A DNA stretch of 37,621 bases from Thermoplasmatales archaeon (GCA_030672305.1 DAOVGR010000071.1:1-37621), one strand, 5' to 3'; shown: positions 25,380-36,008, counted from the first letter of the stretch. Notes: generated by a model from the sequence alone, not told the origin. A program made the numbers and translations.

Positions 25380-25406
25380 ATTGTAACCCTAATCTGGTGT
25401 TACAAT
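25380..25406 (-). promoter_or_regulatory. Perfect palindromic operator at the AbrB-like/histone operon start
   Basis: ATTGTAAC-N11-GTTACAAT, an exact 8-bp inverted repeat ending at the base before the ATG. The upstream AT-rich TTTTAAAAAATAA (about 25408-25420) is a likely TATA element, so the palindrome covers the transcription start, the usual place for a repressor site. Confidence 0.5.
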
Positions 25407-25490
25407 TATTTTTTAAAAGAAGATTTCCGAGCACCAATTTGGTATCACAAATTTTATTAATAGATAACTAATTTTAACTAAGGGAAGTGA

Positions 25491-25862
25491 ATGAAAAAAC
25501 ACTTAGAAATAGTTGGAATAACGCTGGTGTTGTTAGTTGTTAGCTTAAGTGGATGTACAGAAGAAAGTGGAGGAAATATAAACAAATTTGTTGGGACATG
25601 GACATCTCTTGGTAATGATTTTTACATTGATATCATGGTTCTTTACTCTGATGGACTGGCAAAAATCACTAATCATGGTTCCACTCAGGACTACAATCAT
25701 CCTGCCGCATGGGAGGTTAAAGATGATAAACTTGTTATTAATCAGACAGATTCTGAATTAATTTACACTTTTAGTTATAGTTTCTCCAATGATGAGACAC
25801 TGGTTTTGATCCAAGAAATTGATGACCGAACCTTTGGTCCATATACCTATAAAAAATCGTAA
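25491..25862 (+). CDS. Small lipoprotein with lipocalin-like beta domain
   Basis: A 123-residue protein. Signal peptide and lipobox (LVVSLSGC, Cys22) are followed by a beta-rich domain starting NKFVGTWTS, with FYIDIMVLYSDGLAKI and AAWEVKDDKLVINQT, like the FxGTW lipoprotein families of euryarchaea. SD (gggaagtg) precedes the ATG. It is divergent from the AbrB-like/histone operon and 26 nt from the next gene. Confidence 0.7.
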   Translation: MKKHLEIVGITLVLLVVSLSGCTEESGGNINKFVGTWTSLGNDFYIDIMVLYSDGLAKITNHGSTQDYNHPAAWEVKDDKLVINQTDSELIYTFSYSFSNDETLVLIQEIDDRTFGPYTYKKS

Positions 25863-25888
25863 TATGAATAATTAGGAGGTAAAAAGAA

Positions 25889-26155
25889 ATGCCAATATTC
25901 AAATATGGGGGACATACCTTTGAGATTAGAATAACTCCAAGTGGAGAAGAAACGGTCTTGTATGATGGAGAACCAGTTTCATCCAAGATGACAAGGTTTG
26001 GAGGAACTCATGAGTTTTCTGTTAAAGAAGGAGAAGAAACAGTTTCCTACATAGTAAAGGTTCAACTTAAAGGTGGAAAAATACTTGGAACCATGTTTGG
26101 TACATCACCTAAGGTCACTGTCTTTAGAAATGGACAAAATATCTATACATCCTAA
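25889..26155 (+). CDS. Small beta-sandwich protein, conserved hypothetical
   Basis: An 88-residue protein with a strong SD (aggaggt) 9 nt upstream. The pattern FKYGGHTFEIRITPSGEE, YDGEPVSSKMTRFGGTHEF, KVTVFRNGQNIY resembles a small beta-sandwich family found across prokaryotes. No signal peptide, so cytosolic. A hairpin terminator follows. Confidence 0.6.
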   Translation: MPIFKYGGHTFEIRITPSGEETVLYDGEPVSSKMTRFGGTHEFSVKEGEETVSYIVKVQLKGGKILGTMFGTSPKVTVFRNGQNIYTS

Positions 26156-26193
26156 AGAACTATATCTTTTATGACCTTTTTTTTAAAAATAAG

Positions 26194-26228
26194 AAAAGCG
26201 AGGATTGTGTTTTGTCCCGCTTTTTTTT
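26194..26228 (+). terminator. Hairpin plus T-run terminator, likely bidirectional
   Basis: AAAAGCG (26194-26200) and CGCTTTT (26218-26224), extended by GGA/TCC past one bulged A, form a 10-bp stem followed by T8 (26221-26228) on the plus strand. The minus side is also T-rich (TTTTCTTATTTTT), so it can end both the convergent surface-protein gene and this operon. Confidence 0.6.
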
Positions 26229-26256
26229 AATTTCTGATTATTTACTTCAATTGTGC

Positions 26257-29200
26257 TTAACTTGTTGATACAGTAAACTGATAACTATCCTCCATCAAAC
26301 TCTGATCATCACAAACCAATACGTCACCATCCGGATCACAGAAAGCAGCATAAATACGATAAGTTCCAGTTCCAAAGTTATTAATCAAATATGTCGTGTT
26401 CACATTGCCATTGAAAACCGTATCAAGGCCAAATTGCTCACTACTATTAATCGTTCTAGGAGAGGTCTCATTAATTGTATCATTGACAACATCCCAAGAA
26501 ATAGACATATTAGTAATGTTAAGATATTGAACTTGAACCAACAAATAACCCTTGATACTAGTAGAACCTGTATTTTCTATTTTAGACTCATAACCAGTAT
26601 AGAACTTATATACACTACTCTCAGTAAAACTAGAACCATCAGATACATTAACCTTCCAATACCACCACTGACCATTCACTGTAGCATTAGAAAAGGTTTG
26701 ATGATACGTTCCATTACTCACACTAGTATTTGTACCGAAAACCTGCCAGCTGCCACTACTGTTACTCAACCAGGTAATATTCAGATTGTCACCCTCAGGA
26801 TCAGACACAGTAATATTTAAAACAGGAGTAAGAGAAACACCAATACTACCACTAGCAGGAACAGGATTTGAAACACCAGGCACCGAAGAATAAATCACCC
26901 GAATCTCCACTTTAGAGCAATACAATGTAAAAGGAAACATACCAAGCTCAGCTTCCACATCACAATCCAAATCTGCAACATCACTCCAGCTCCAACTCTC
27001 AGGAGCATTATTATCATCAGTTATATCAAACCATGACGACCAACCTGGAGCAGTAGTAGCATCATAGTGATAATCACTACCATCAACAGTTCCACCAAAC
27101 ACAGGTCTTAAAATAATATCACGCTGATTAGTTGCATAATACCCATAAGCTCTCAGCTCCACTTTAGATATAGGACCAATGTCTGTCCCAGGGCATGAAT
27201 TACCAGTACACTCCTCAACATCACGATCTAAGGTGGTAGATGCATATGTAGACGTGTTCCCATCAACCATATAACTTGGATTTGTAGCCCATGCATTCTC
27301 CTGAGAGCTAGAAGTTAAATTGTTAAAATAATATTTAGCAGTCTTAACCGATTCCCCGTAGACATCAAAGATAGTCATCGGTGTAGGGATTCCTCCAAAC
27401 TCCAGATAGTTAGTGCCAGCTCCACTCTCAGTAGAAGTGATACTAATATTGATATATCTGCCAATAGTATCAGTGATGTCAACTTCCGCCCAGCTGGTTG
27501 TATCCTGCCAAGTAGTAATACCTGAATACACAGCAGTTCCCCAGTTATCGGGATCATCACTTATATAGATATCAACAGAAGTCGGATCATTAAAGGTATT
27601 TGAACGTCCACGGATTTTCTTAATATTATAAGTACCATCAAGATCAATGATAACCCAATGGTTTTCATTACACAAATGCGCCCATATATCATTCCCATCC
27701 AGCGCACCAGATGGACTTAAGGGACCATCATAACCACAGCAGGAAAGATAATTATCACCATCTACACCAAGCCAATCATCACTATCAAGCCAGTTCAACT
27801 CTATATATTTCTCCTGATCCGCTGCAAGAGTACCAATCCTGATGAATAAGGTTACAGGAGCATTATACTGACCCTCTCTGCTTTTCACCCTCAGGAGATA
27901 ATCCAAACTATGATCCCATTTAAGATAAAGAGTTCTCCTGAAAAACTCACTCTCATTATGACCTTCAAGATAAAATGTTGTATTATAATCCATATCATCA
28001 TAGGAAGTACTAAGGGTTTGATTCAGATTATAACTAATCCAATCAGTACCATTAAAAAGCCTGATCGAATCATTCATAAACGTGTTTGCTATTTTAATAT
28101 CTTTAATCTCCCAGCCAAAGGCAAGCGTATATGGAATCGCATCACCAAGATTCTTAATGTAAGGAATAACCGTAAGATCATCATCATCCACACCGAGATG
28201 ATAACGAATAGCAAGACGGAAATCATAACCACCATAGTTTAGATCCTTCCATAATGTCGCATTCACAAAAGTCTCATCATCTGAATCAATATTTTTGTTG
28301 AAACTACTGAGTTCATCCGTACGATAAATAAGATTCCACTGATTATTATTGTAATAACCAAGCATCAACACATTACGAGACCAGTACTCATTATAATGAT
28401 TTGTAAGCTGTATACCACTAGATGTGTTGAAATAATAACTATTATATTTGTTCCATATGTTTAAAACCTTACCATCATCTAACATCTCATAACCAATTGA
28501 TGGCTGTGATCCAGGTGGATCAGTGATATTAATTGTTTCATTGTTTTCAAACAAGTCTTTTATTGTACATATAGAAATAGTTGCATTTGCAGACACATTG
28601 AAATTATGACCTGAACTAGTGCTACTCCCACCATAATTATCAACCGCCCAGATTGAATAGTCATATTGCCCAGCATTCCATGTATCAGAGAAAACATATT
28701 CATATGTAGTATTTCCCGTGTTATTCATAGTAAAATTACTAAAGGAATCATCAGGATGATAAATGTTAAGATAAACAGCATCGATACCCGAAGAATCATC
28801 ATTTATATCAGCACTTATGGTAACGTTAGAGCCGAATCCAACCATGCTAGAACTGCTCGTAACATTTGTTATATTAGGCAGTTGATTAGGTGTGTAACTA
28901 CAGTATATGGAGTATAATTTACTTTCATTGGTGAAATTTGCAGGATCCGGTGGGTTCCCATAGGTTTCATTATCATATCGTCCTTGCATGCTACCCGTAG
29001 AATCATAATATAAGGAAGTGTTTTCTCCCCAACATACCAAAACATATTCAGTGTCTTTAACAAGAAGAGGATTAGAACCATTAAAATCAAATGTTATCCA
29101 TTCCCCCCCTGATACTGTATCAAATGCTAATTCCACGGTAGTTCCAATCAAAGTTGAATCATTTTCTCTGTATATCATACATTTAGATTTGTTACCTGAA

Positions 29201-32200
29201 ACATTTGAGGGAACATAGACATATGCTGTAATATTCTCAGCATATCCATATTCTTCAGCTGTAAAAACAGAACCACTGATCCTATTACTAACATTCTGAC
29301 TTAAATTACCAATATTAGTATATCCAAGAATATGAGATACATTGAAACTATATCCAGAAGAACTATTGAGATACACTGCTTGCATGTCATCAACCCATAT
29401 AGTATAATTAAACCGTCCTTCAAACAAGGTATCAGAAAACACATACTCATAAGTGGTATTATCATCCGAGGTCATTGTAAAGTTATAAGAGGTATTATTT
29501 GGATATTCAATATTTACTTTGACAATATCTGAAACACTCTCATTATAAACTGGAACATCTGTTACATTTGCCCTGATAGTAACATTTGTACCATATGGAA
29601 CAATAGTTATATCATTATAAACAGAACATATCTCAGGGATCGAATCAATACGCACAACCTTACAGGATGTGTTTGTATTAGACATATTATCAACAACAGT
29701 TAAACTAACGTTATAAACTCCATCAACAGCAAATACATGGCTAACATTCTGGTCATAAGATATGTTACCATCATCGAAAGCCCATGTCCAATTAACAATA
29801 TCATAATATCCCATAGACGTATCATTGAAATAAACCTGCTCATTTGGTTCAGCCCACCATCCTTCTGGATTCATCGAAAAATTAGATCTTAAAATTACTA
29901 CTTGGATTACTTCTGAGACATTAAAAGTATCATTGTCATTATCAGTTATATTAAAAGTAATCGTATAGTTCTCACTTTCGTTAATATCAGTATAAACATA
30001 CGAGGAATTTTGTGTAAAATTTGTAGCTCCTCTACCTGCACCATAATCCCAAGTGAAATCATAAGGGCTACTTCCATCTTTAGCCTGACCGCAACTGTAA
30101 ATGTTTTGACCTACTACAAAAACCTTTTTTCCAGAGTTTGACATACCATAATTTCCAGTTAAAAACAGATTATAGCTAAAACTTATTGGCAAAGAATCCG
30201 ATAAATTCCATTCACTCTCATAACCCGAAGTATCCTTGGCTTTAACCTTAACGATATATTTACCTTTTTCATTCCATGCATGTGTAATACCAAATTCTGG
30301 AACTGTTTCTCCAGACTCATATGGACCAATCCAGTCACTCCCTTGACCGTCTCCTTTCCAATCACACCATTCGAATAAATAATAAACCTCATCACCTTCA
30401 GGATCATCTGTAGTAACATAGAATGTACAACCATCGCCTGGTTTCCCACCAGATGGCCCAGATATAGTTGGTGGATTCGGAGGTTGATTCGGAGCGGTTG
30501 TGAAGTTGTAATATTCTCTTGTCCAATGACTCTCATCATCGGTTGTATTTACATACCATGTATAACTCGTGTTACGATCTAAATTATCTATATCACAGGT
30601 TTTCCGACCATCATCAGAATCATCATAAACAGTGATACTACCAATATCCGGAACTGTATCAATGCTCCAATCAAAACTATCATCATCAGGATCAACAATA
30701 GAAACATTTAACTCTTCAATATCTACAACTGATACAAATGAACTTTTATTGACTGGAATCGGACCAGAAACAACAGGAGGAGTTGTCGTGGTGAAATGCC
30801 AAATCTCTGACTGATTCATATTATTCTGACTATCCCATGCTATAATCCTCCAATAATAGGTGGCATACTCATCAAGAGTCCCGGGATCATAGGTTGTCCC
30901 ACTCTGGTTACTTGAAACTTTCACATCAGGAGTTGGGTCATTTGCTTCGAAATACACATCATAAGAAATCGTATCACCAGGATCATTGCAGGACCAGCTT
31001 AAATCCGGATTAATCCCAATGTTAGCTGATCCATCAATAGGGCTTGGCTCATATGGTTTATCAGGAGGATCATTTCCTGCAGAGTTATCTTCAATAACCC
31101 ATTTACGATCATAACCCATATTCCCAGATGTATCACTAACTATTCCCAGAAGATGATGAATCCCTTCTTCACTCCACTCCCAATTTACTGTATCCCACGC
31201 CCATACTTTTGTATCCTCTTCAATATAATTTGTAGTATAAAATCGTTCAATACCATTGACGAATACTTGAAATTTTTGATATTTATCATTGTCTATTCCC
31301 TCTAATCTAAGCTGGAATGTATCTTTGATCTTGCTTCCATTCGAGATATCAAGGATACTTGCCGTTGGTGGATCAGTATCAACTTTTTGAGTCCAATATT
31401 CATGAGGTAAATAGGTTTCACTTTCATCTTCAACTGTAGTTGCAAGAAGAGTACCAAAAAGACAATCTCTCCAAACATAAGTTGTAATATCATCCTTACT
31501 GCCTGTAATATAATTAGTATCAACAAGTTTTATTGATGCAGTTTCTTGTTGTGTCACATCAAATCTAGTTTTTCTTCCCCACTCAAATATTGCACCTATG
31601 TATGCTCGATCATCTGAAGTATTAATGACTTCATAACCTAAAATTTGAGCAGCCTCAGCAGATATACTCATACTTATCCCCTGTGAGTAAGACCTAAAAT
31701 GTGTCATGGTTTCTTCATGAGTAATAGGAGAATCACCTGAATCAAAGTTTTTTGGAAAATAGCCAGCTACTGGTTTAACAAATGGACGTTCTATCGGACT
31801 AATAAAGTTATCACGACCCATATTCCAACCTAATATCCAATTTTCTTTAATCGGTCCGTAATCTTTTTTTACACCCTCTTCACTAAGCCATCTTGCTGTT
31901 CCTCCAAAAAATCCATATTGAAGTACCGGAGTCTCAATTATTTTTTTATTAGTGTTAATTTTTAAAGTACGTTTAAACAATCTATAGCGAAGATGCCAAT
32001 CCTCAATCAAATATCTATCTCCATAACCAGGACCAAGGTAAGATTTATCATCGCTGCCTTCCGACTGAAAACTATCAGTTACACTATATGCTACAGAAAC
32101 GACTCCTGAAGTAGACCAAGTTACTGTAGCTTCTCCACTAAAATCTCCCCATAAATCATCACTTGTTTCCCATTTGGTATACAAACCTACGTTTAGATAC

Positions 32201-33507
32201 GATGATAACTCAAACGTTACACTATTTGTTTCACTGAAATAAGTATAACTACCATCTCCACTTGGATCATGAAGGATACAATAAACAATAGGTAAAACAT
32301 TATATTCCCCATCATTATCTTCGTCAATATTCGAACCATCTGTAAATTCATATGTATCCTTGTAATAAAAAACCTGTTTCTTACCTGCTACTACTACTTG
32401 CCCTCCATCATCTGAAATCGAAACATGTGTATTTTTAGTACTGCCACAAACAGATTCAGTCCATATAGGAGTACTATTATCTTTCCAGAAAAGATACAAT
32501 TTATTGTTAGTTCCGGAACCCTCACCTACACATGAAAAATAATGTCCTCCTTTAGATATTGATACCGAACGAAAAGCCTTGACAGTAGAGTCAGAATAAT
32601 TCCAAATTGGTGTAGAAAAACTATTATCAAAAAGATAAACATTACTATCAATGCTTCCAGCAACTGAGTAAATACCATTACCGGACATTGAAACAGAGCA
32701 AATAAACTGATCTCCCTCATATATCCATAGGGGATCTTTACTTTCCTTCTCGTATAGATAAACATTTCCAATCCCATTTCCAGCAATGATTCTCCCACCA
32801 TTATTAGATATAGATACCGAACGAATATAAGCACCTGTAGAATCCTTCCAATTAGGTTCTAATTTACCTGTTTTGAAAAGATAAACTTTCCCACTTGTAT
32901 CCCCAGCGGCAAAATATACACCATTTCCTGACATGGAAACCGATCGAACAGGAAAATCTGTAGAATATTTCAATTTCAGTAGGGTATCATGTCTATTTAT
33001 CAAATATATTCCTGTATCCGCTCCAACAACTGTAAACTCCCCATCATCTGAAATAGAAAGCGAATGAATTTTAGCATTCGGTATTCGATATGTCCTCCAT
33101 GGAGTAAATTTTATATCATCCCTGTTGAATATTTTTACATGTCCTTTATTATTACCAGCTGCAATAAAATGACCATCTTTTGAAATCGCTACCGCTGTGA
33201 CACTATCATCCATTTTACCAGTCTTAATTGGCTCCTTTCCTTCATTATTTTTGAATAGCAATACATTCTTATTATTGTATATATCACTATGTCCAGCTAC
33301 CGTATATTTTCCATCTGCTGAAATAGCGACAGAATTGAAATTTTCATCACTATTGTGCACCCATTCATCTTTATGTTCTAACCCTCCTCCTGAGCCCTTG
33401 CTGAATTCAACAAAAGGTATCATATTTCCCAAAAAAACCAATGTAATCAATGTCACGGTTAGAATATTCCATCTTTTTTTCTTTTTAAAAATATTAAACT
33501 TTCCCAT
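26257..33507 (-). CDS. Giant secreted surface protein: beta-propeller, Fn3/PKD, discoidin-like
   Basis: A 2416-residue protein. It has an N-terminal signal (basic, then LTVTLITLVFLGNMI). Residues about 58-388 are eight propeller-type repeats of the form SVSIS-xx-G-xx-xxAG-xxx-G-xVYLF. Fn3/Ig-like domains lie near 815-1010 (YYWRIIAWDSQNN, DRNTSYTWYVNTTDD). PKD domains follow near 1120-1290 (NWTWAFDDGNISYDQNVSHVF) and more Ig-like modules after that. An F5/8C-like domain lies near 1930-2050 (ENHWVIIDLDGTYNIKKIRG). The terminal domain (2213-2416) has GSTSIKGYLLVQVQYLN and FGTGTYRIYAAFCDPDGDV, a module I associate with sediment Thermoplasmata. Many N-x-S/T sites; no sortase or PGF anchor seen. 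SD (GGAGG) precedes the ATG. Likely adhesion or polymer binding on the cell surface. Confidence 0.75.
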   Translation of the reverse strand: MGKFNIFKKKKRWNILTVTLITLVFLGNMIPFVEFSKGSGGGLEHKDEWVHNSDENFNSVAISADGKYTVAGHSDIYNNKNVLLFKNNEGKEPIKTGKMDDSVTAVAISKDGHFIAAGNNKGHVKIFNRDDIKFTPWRTYRIPNAKIHSLSISDDGEFTVVGADTGIYLINRHDTLLKLKYSTDFPVRSVSMSGNGVYFAAGDTSGKVYLFKTGKLEPNWKDSTGAYIRSVSISNNGGRIIAGNGIGNVYLYEKESKDPLWIYEGDQFICSVSMSGNGIYSVAGSIDSNVYLFDNSFSTPIWNYSDSTVKAFRSVSISKGGHYFSCVGEGSGTNNKLYLFWKDNSTPIWTESVCGSTKNTHVSISDDGGQVVVAGKKQVFYYKDTYEFTDGSNIDEDNDGEYNVLPIVYCILHDPSGDGSYTYFSETNSVTFELSSYLNVGLYTKWETSDDLWGDFSGEATVTWSTSGVVSVAYSVTDSFQSEGSDDKSYLGPGYGDRYLIEDWHLRYRLFKRTLKINTNKKIIETPVLQYGFFGGTARWLSEEGVKKDYGPIKENWILGWNMGRDNFISPIERPFVKPVAGYFPKNFDSGDSPITHEETMTHFRSYSQGISMSISAEAAQILGYEVINTSDDRAYIGAIFEWGRKTRFDVTQQETASIKLVDTNYITGSKDDITTYVWRDCLFGTLLATTVEDESETYLPHEYWTQKVDTDPPTASILDISNGSKIKDTFQLRLEGIDNDKYQKFQVFVNGIERFYTTNYIEEDTKVWAWDTVNWEWSEEGIHHLLGIVSDTSGNMGYDRKWVIEDNSAGNDPPDKPYEPSPIDGSANIGINPDLSWSCNDPGDTISYDVYFEANDPTPDVKVSSNQSGTTYDPGTLDEYATYYWRIIAWDSQNNMNQSEIWHFTTTTPPVVSGPIPVNKSSFVSVVDIEELNVSIVDPDDDSFDWSIDTVPDIGSITVYDDSDDGRKTCDIDNLDRNTSYTWYVNTTDDESHWTREYYNFTTAPNQPPNPPTISGPSGGKPGDGCTFYVTTDDPEGDEVYYLFEWCDWKGDGQGSDWIGPYESGETVPEFGITHAWNEKGKYIVKVKAKDTSGYESEWNLSDSLPISFSYNLFLTGNYGMSNSGKKVFVVGQNIYSCGQAKDGSSPYDFTWDYGAGRGATNFTQNSSYVYTDINESENYTITFNITDNDNDTFNVSEVIQVVILRSNFSMNPEGWWAEPNEQVYFNDTSMGYYDIVNWTWAFDDGNISYDQNVSHVFAVDGVYNVSLTVVDNMSNTNTSCKVVRIDSIPEICSVYNDITIVPYGTNVTIRANVTDVPVYNESVSDIVKVNIEYPNNTSYNFTMTSDDNTTYEYVFSDTLFEGRFNYTIWVDDMQAVYLNSSSGYSFNVSHILGYTNIGNLSQNVSNRISGSVFTAEEYGYAENITAYVYVPSNVSGNKSKCMIYRENDSTLIGTTVELAFDTVSGGEWITFDFNGSNPLLVKDTEYVLVCWGENTSLYYDSTGSMQGRYDNETYGNPPDPANFTNESKLYSIYCSYTPNQLPNITNVTSSSSMVGFGSNVTISADINDDSSGIDAVYLNIYHPDDSFSNFTMNNTGNTTYEYVFSDTWNAGQYDYSIWAVDNYGGSSTSSGHNFNVSANATISICTIKDLFENNETINITDPPGSQPSIGYEMLDDGKVLNIWNKYNSYYFNTSSGIQLTNHYNEYWSRNVLMLGYYNNNQWNLIYRTDELSSFNKNIDSDDETFVNATLWKDLNYGGYDFRLAIRYHLGVDDDDLTVIPYIKNLGDAIPYTLAFGWEIKDIKIANTFMNDSIRLFNGTDWISYNLNQTLSTSYDDMDYNTTFYLEGHNESEFFRRTLYLKWDHSLDYLLRVKSREGQYNAPVTLFIRIGTLAADQEKYIELNWLDSDDWLGVDGDNYLSCCGYDGPLSPSGALDGNDIWAHLCNENHWVIIDLDGTYNIKKIRGRSNTFNDPTSVDIYISDDPDNWGTAVYSGITTWQDTTSWAEVDITDTIGRYINISITSTESGAGTNYLEFGGIPTPMTIFDVYGESVKTAKYYFNNLTSSSQENAWATNPSYMVDGNTSTYASTTLDRDVEECTGNSCPGTDIGPISKVELRAYGYYATNQRDIILRPVFGGTVDGSDYHYDATTAPGWSSWFDITDDNNAPESWSWSDVADLDCDVEAELGMFPFTLYCSKVEIRVIYSSVPGVSNPVPASGSIGVSLTPVLNITVSDPEGDNLNITWLSNSSGSWQVFGTNTSVSNGTYHQTFSNATVNGQWWYWKVNVSDGSSFTESSVYKFYTGYESKIENTGSTSIKGYLLVQVQYLNITNMSISWDVVNDTINETSPRTINSSEQFGLDTVFNGNVNTTYLINNFGTGTYRIYAAFCDPDGDVLVCDDQSLMEDSYQFTVSTS

Positions 33508-33987
33508 TATTTTTACCTCCTTAAAAAAACTGATGCCAATTAATGAAAGGTAGCTTAAATAAATAACCGGAAATTAGTGGTAAATTAAAAGTAAAATAGA
33601 TGAATAATAACAATAAGTAAAATTATAATGGCTATGTATTTTTCAATATTATACTGGTTATATTAAATCAACTGTGAAAAATATTCCTCAGGATTTTTTC
33701 TATATAAATATAGTTATCGTGGACATTAAATTATACATCATCAAAGAATCATCATCTAGATATCATTATTATGTTTATATGTAAAATCACTATCTTCAAA
33801 TTTTAATAATATAATGGATTAGAGAAAAAAATGGTTTTATATTCAAAATCGAGTTACTTCATATAAACTCAATCTTTATATGAAATACATCTTATTTCTA
33901 AACATTTATATAACATGATAAATATAGTAAATCTAAAAATGTTATACTATACAACCTCGGATTTAAGATTGGTAAGAGTGTTAAATC
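33508..33987. other. 480-nt intergenic region between divergent surface-protein genes
   Basis: AT-rich, no gene or strong repeat seen. TTATACTATAC near 33940-33950 is a likely TATA element for the gene at 33988. SD and probable promoter of the giant gene lie at the left end. Confidence 0.4.
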
Positions 33988-35640
33988 ATGGAAAATAATG
34001 TATATGGAAAAATTATGATTCTTTTCTTAATATTATTGTTTATTAATGGATTTACCCTGTTGTCAGAAGGAGAATCAATAAACTTCTCTTTTTTAGGTAA
34101 CAATGAATCCTCTAATTTTAATATAAATGGTAAGATCCTATACGTTGGAGGAGAAGGGTCTGGTAATTACAGTAATATACAAGATGCAATAGACAATGCA
34201 ACATTTGGTGATACCGTATTTGTTTTTAGTAATGAGTATCATGAAAATGTTATCATTAACAAAACAATAAATATTATAGGTGAAAAAAGAGAAACAACCA
34301 TTATCAATGCTGATTTCCAAGGAGACGTTGTTAATATTTCTGCAGATAATATAATAATTACTGGTTTCTCCTTTGTTGATAGCCAACGTTCAAATTACTA
34401 TGGAGCAGGTATAAGGATTTCATCAGGCAATAATATAATTATTTCTAATAATCAAATAATTAATAATTTCTATGGATTGTATATGTTTAATTCCTCAAAT
34501 AATACTATATTTAACAATTTAATACAGTTAAATCTTGCAAGGGGAATTAGATTAGAAATGTCATCTAATAACAGTATTTCCAATAATAGTGTCATTGATG
34601 AAGGGGGTATTTCATTATATGATTCCTGTAACAATGAACTAAGAGACAATGAAATAAAAGATAGTTATGTAGGCGTTTATTTAGAACGCTCTTGTAACAA
34701 TAGTATCAGCAATAATTTTATTAATAGAATTGTATGGCCCGGAGTTTCTGTATATGAAAAATCTTGTAATAACAATATTACTAGTAACACGATTATAAAT
34801 AATAAGGATTATGGCATTCATCTTTATTCTTCTCATAATACTATTACTAAAAACATAATTAAAAATAATGATAGAGCAGGTATTGCAATGGGAGGTTCAT
34901 CAAACGTTATATCAGAAAATATAATCTCAAATAATAATGATTCAGGTGGTATCCATTTTAGCGGTTCATTTAATACAATTAAAAAGAACACAATTACTAA
35001 AAATAATGAATATGGTATAAGATTGAGTGAGGGTTCATATAATTTGATAACTGAAAATACGATTGAAGATAACTATATGGGCATTCGAATATACTATTCT
35101 TTTAATAATAGTGTAATAAGGAACAATTTCATAAACCAGGAAAAGAATGCTGATTGTCCTTTCAGTAGCACTATCTGGGATGATGGAAATCTTGGGAATT
35201 ACTGGTCTGATTATATAGGTGAAGATAATGATGGTGATGGCATTGGTGATACACCAAAAAGTTTCGAAGAAGATAGCAATGAGGACAGGTATCCTTTGAT
35301 GGTACCCTATGGACCAAACACAAGTATAATGATAGCATCACCACGTGAGGGGTATATTTATATTAGGAATATTAGACTCAAACCTTATTCCTCAAATATA
35401 GTATTTGGTAATATCAAAATCAAAGCCAGCGCAGCAAACTATTTGAATAATACGGTTCAGGTGGATAAGGTTGAGTTTTATGTAGATGGGAGGTTACGAT
35501 GGGTTGACAGAACAGCACCTTATAGTTGGAGATGGAGATTAAGCTCGCATATTAAACATAATCATATTATATCTGTTACTGTGTATGATTCATATGGTAA
35601 TACAGCATTTGATGAGCAACAGGTATGGAGGTTTTTTTAA
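33988..35640 (+). CDS. NosD-like right-handed beta-helix surface protein
   Basis: A 550-residue secreted protein with an N-terminal signal (IMILFLILLFINGFTLL). Residues about 50-390 are a parallel beta-helix of NosD/pectate-lyase type: YVGGEGSGNYSNIQDAIDNA at the start, then about 22-residue turns of the form SxNNxIxxNxI, and the NosD end NNFINQEKNADC with GNYWSDYIGEDNDGDGIGD. The C-terminal Ig-like domain (about 455-550) has VEFYVDGRLRWVDRTAPYSW and VYDSYGNTAFDEQQVWRFF, a common euryarchaeal tail. Such proteins bind or process extracellular polysaccharide or metal; the substrate is unknown. Confidence 0.8.
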   Translation: MENNVYGKIMILFLILLFINGFTLLSEGESINFSFLGNNESSNFNINGKILYVGGEGSGNYSNIQDAIDNATFGDTVFVFSNEYHENVIINKTINIIGEKRETTIINADFQGDVVNISADNIIITGFSFVDSQRSNYYGAGIRISSGNNIIISNNQIINNFYGLYMFNSSNNTIFNNLIQLNLARGIRLEMSSNNSISNNSVIDEGGISLYDSCNNELRDNEIKDSYVGVYLERSCNNSISNNFINRIVWPGVSVYEKSCNNNITSNTIINNKDYGIHLYSSHNTITKNIIKNNDRAGIAMGGSSNVISENIISNNNDSGGIHFSGSFNTIKKNTITKNNEYGIRLSEGSYNLITENTIEDNYMGIRIYYSFNNSVIRNNFINQEKNADCPFSSTIWDDGNLGNYWSDYIGEDNDGDGIGDTPKSFEEDSNEDRYPLMVPYGPNTSIMIASPREGYIYIRNIRLKPYSSNIVFGNIKIKASAANYLNNTVQVDKVEFYVDGRLRWVDRTAPYSWRWRLSSHIKHNHIISVTVYDSYGNTAFDEQQVWRFF

Positions 35641-35933
35641 TCTAAACAAATCACCTATTAATTTTCTATTATCACAATTAAAAAAGTTTGAGGAAGAAAG
35701 AAAAAAATATTTTCTATATGCAATGAGATGATCTCAGAAATCATGTCGAGGTTGAAATTAATAGAGTGAAATTATTAGATATTGATTAAACCATTATTAT
35801 GGATTTCTATTAATGGAAAAAAATTAAGATAAAAAGAACTTCAATCGAGATAACTGAAAGTTTTAGATGGGTTTGTTCTATTTTCCTTGAAATTTCCAGT
35901 TTAATAAGTTGAATAAATTTTTTTAAAATATAT

Positions 35934-36008
35934 TTAATAATCTTCAAACAAAACATCCTTTGGCATATTCAGTGTGGTGAAGTAACTCCTGCCCATATCT
36001 TTTTTATT
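35934..36008 (-). pseudogene. Orc1/Cdc6 C-terminal remnant
   Basis: The minus-strand frame reads KKDMGRSYFTTLNMPKDVLF and then stops at 35934. It matches the last residues of both Cdc6 genes here (VGGSYFITLNMPKDVVF and TGSSYFITLNTPKDVLF). No upstream cdc6 sequence is recognisable beyond about 36008. The remainder of 35641-36114 is AT-rich with no gene seen. Confidence 0.75.

Noticed and set aside
26434-26820. Plus-strand ORF of 128 codons inside the giant gene
   Set aside because: Antisense shadow of a long, clearly coding frame; several similar ones occur across 26.3-33.5 kb.
34138-35150. Tandem DNA repeat in the NosD-like gene
   Set aside because: The periodicity is at protein level (about 22-residue beta-helix turns); the DNA units are too diverged for a true tandem array.
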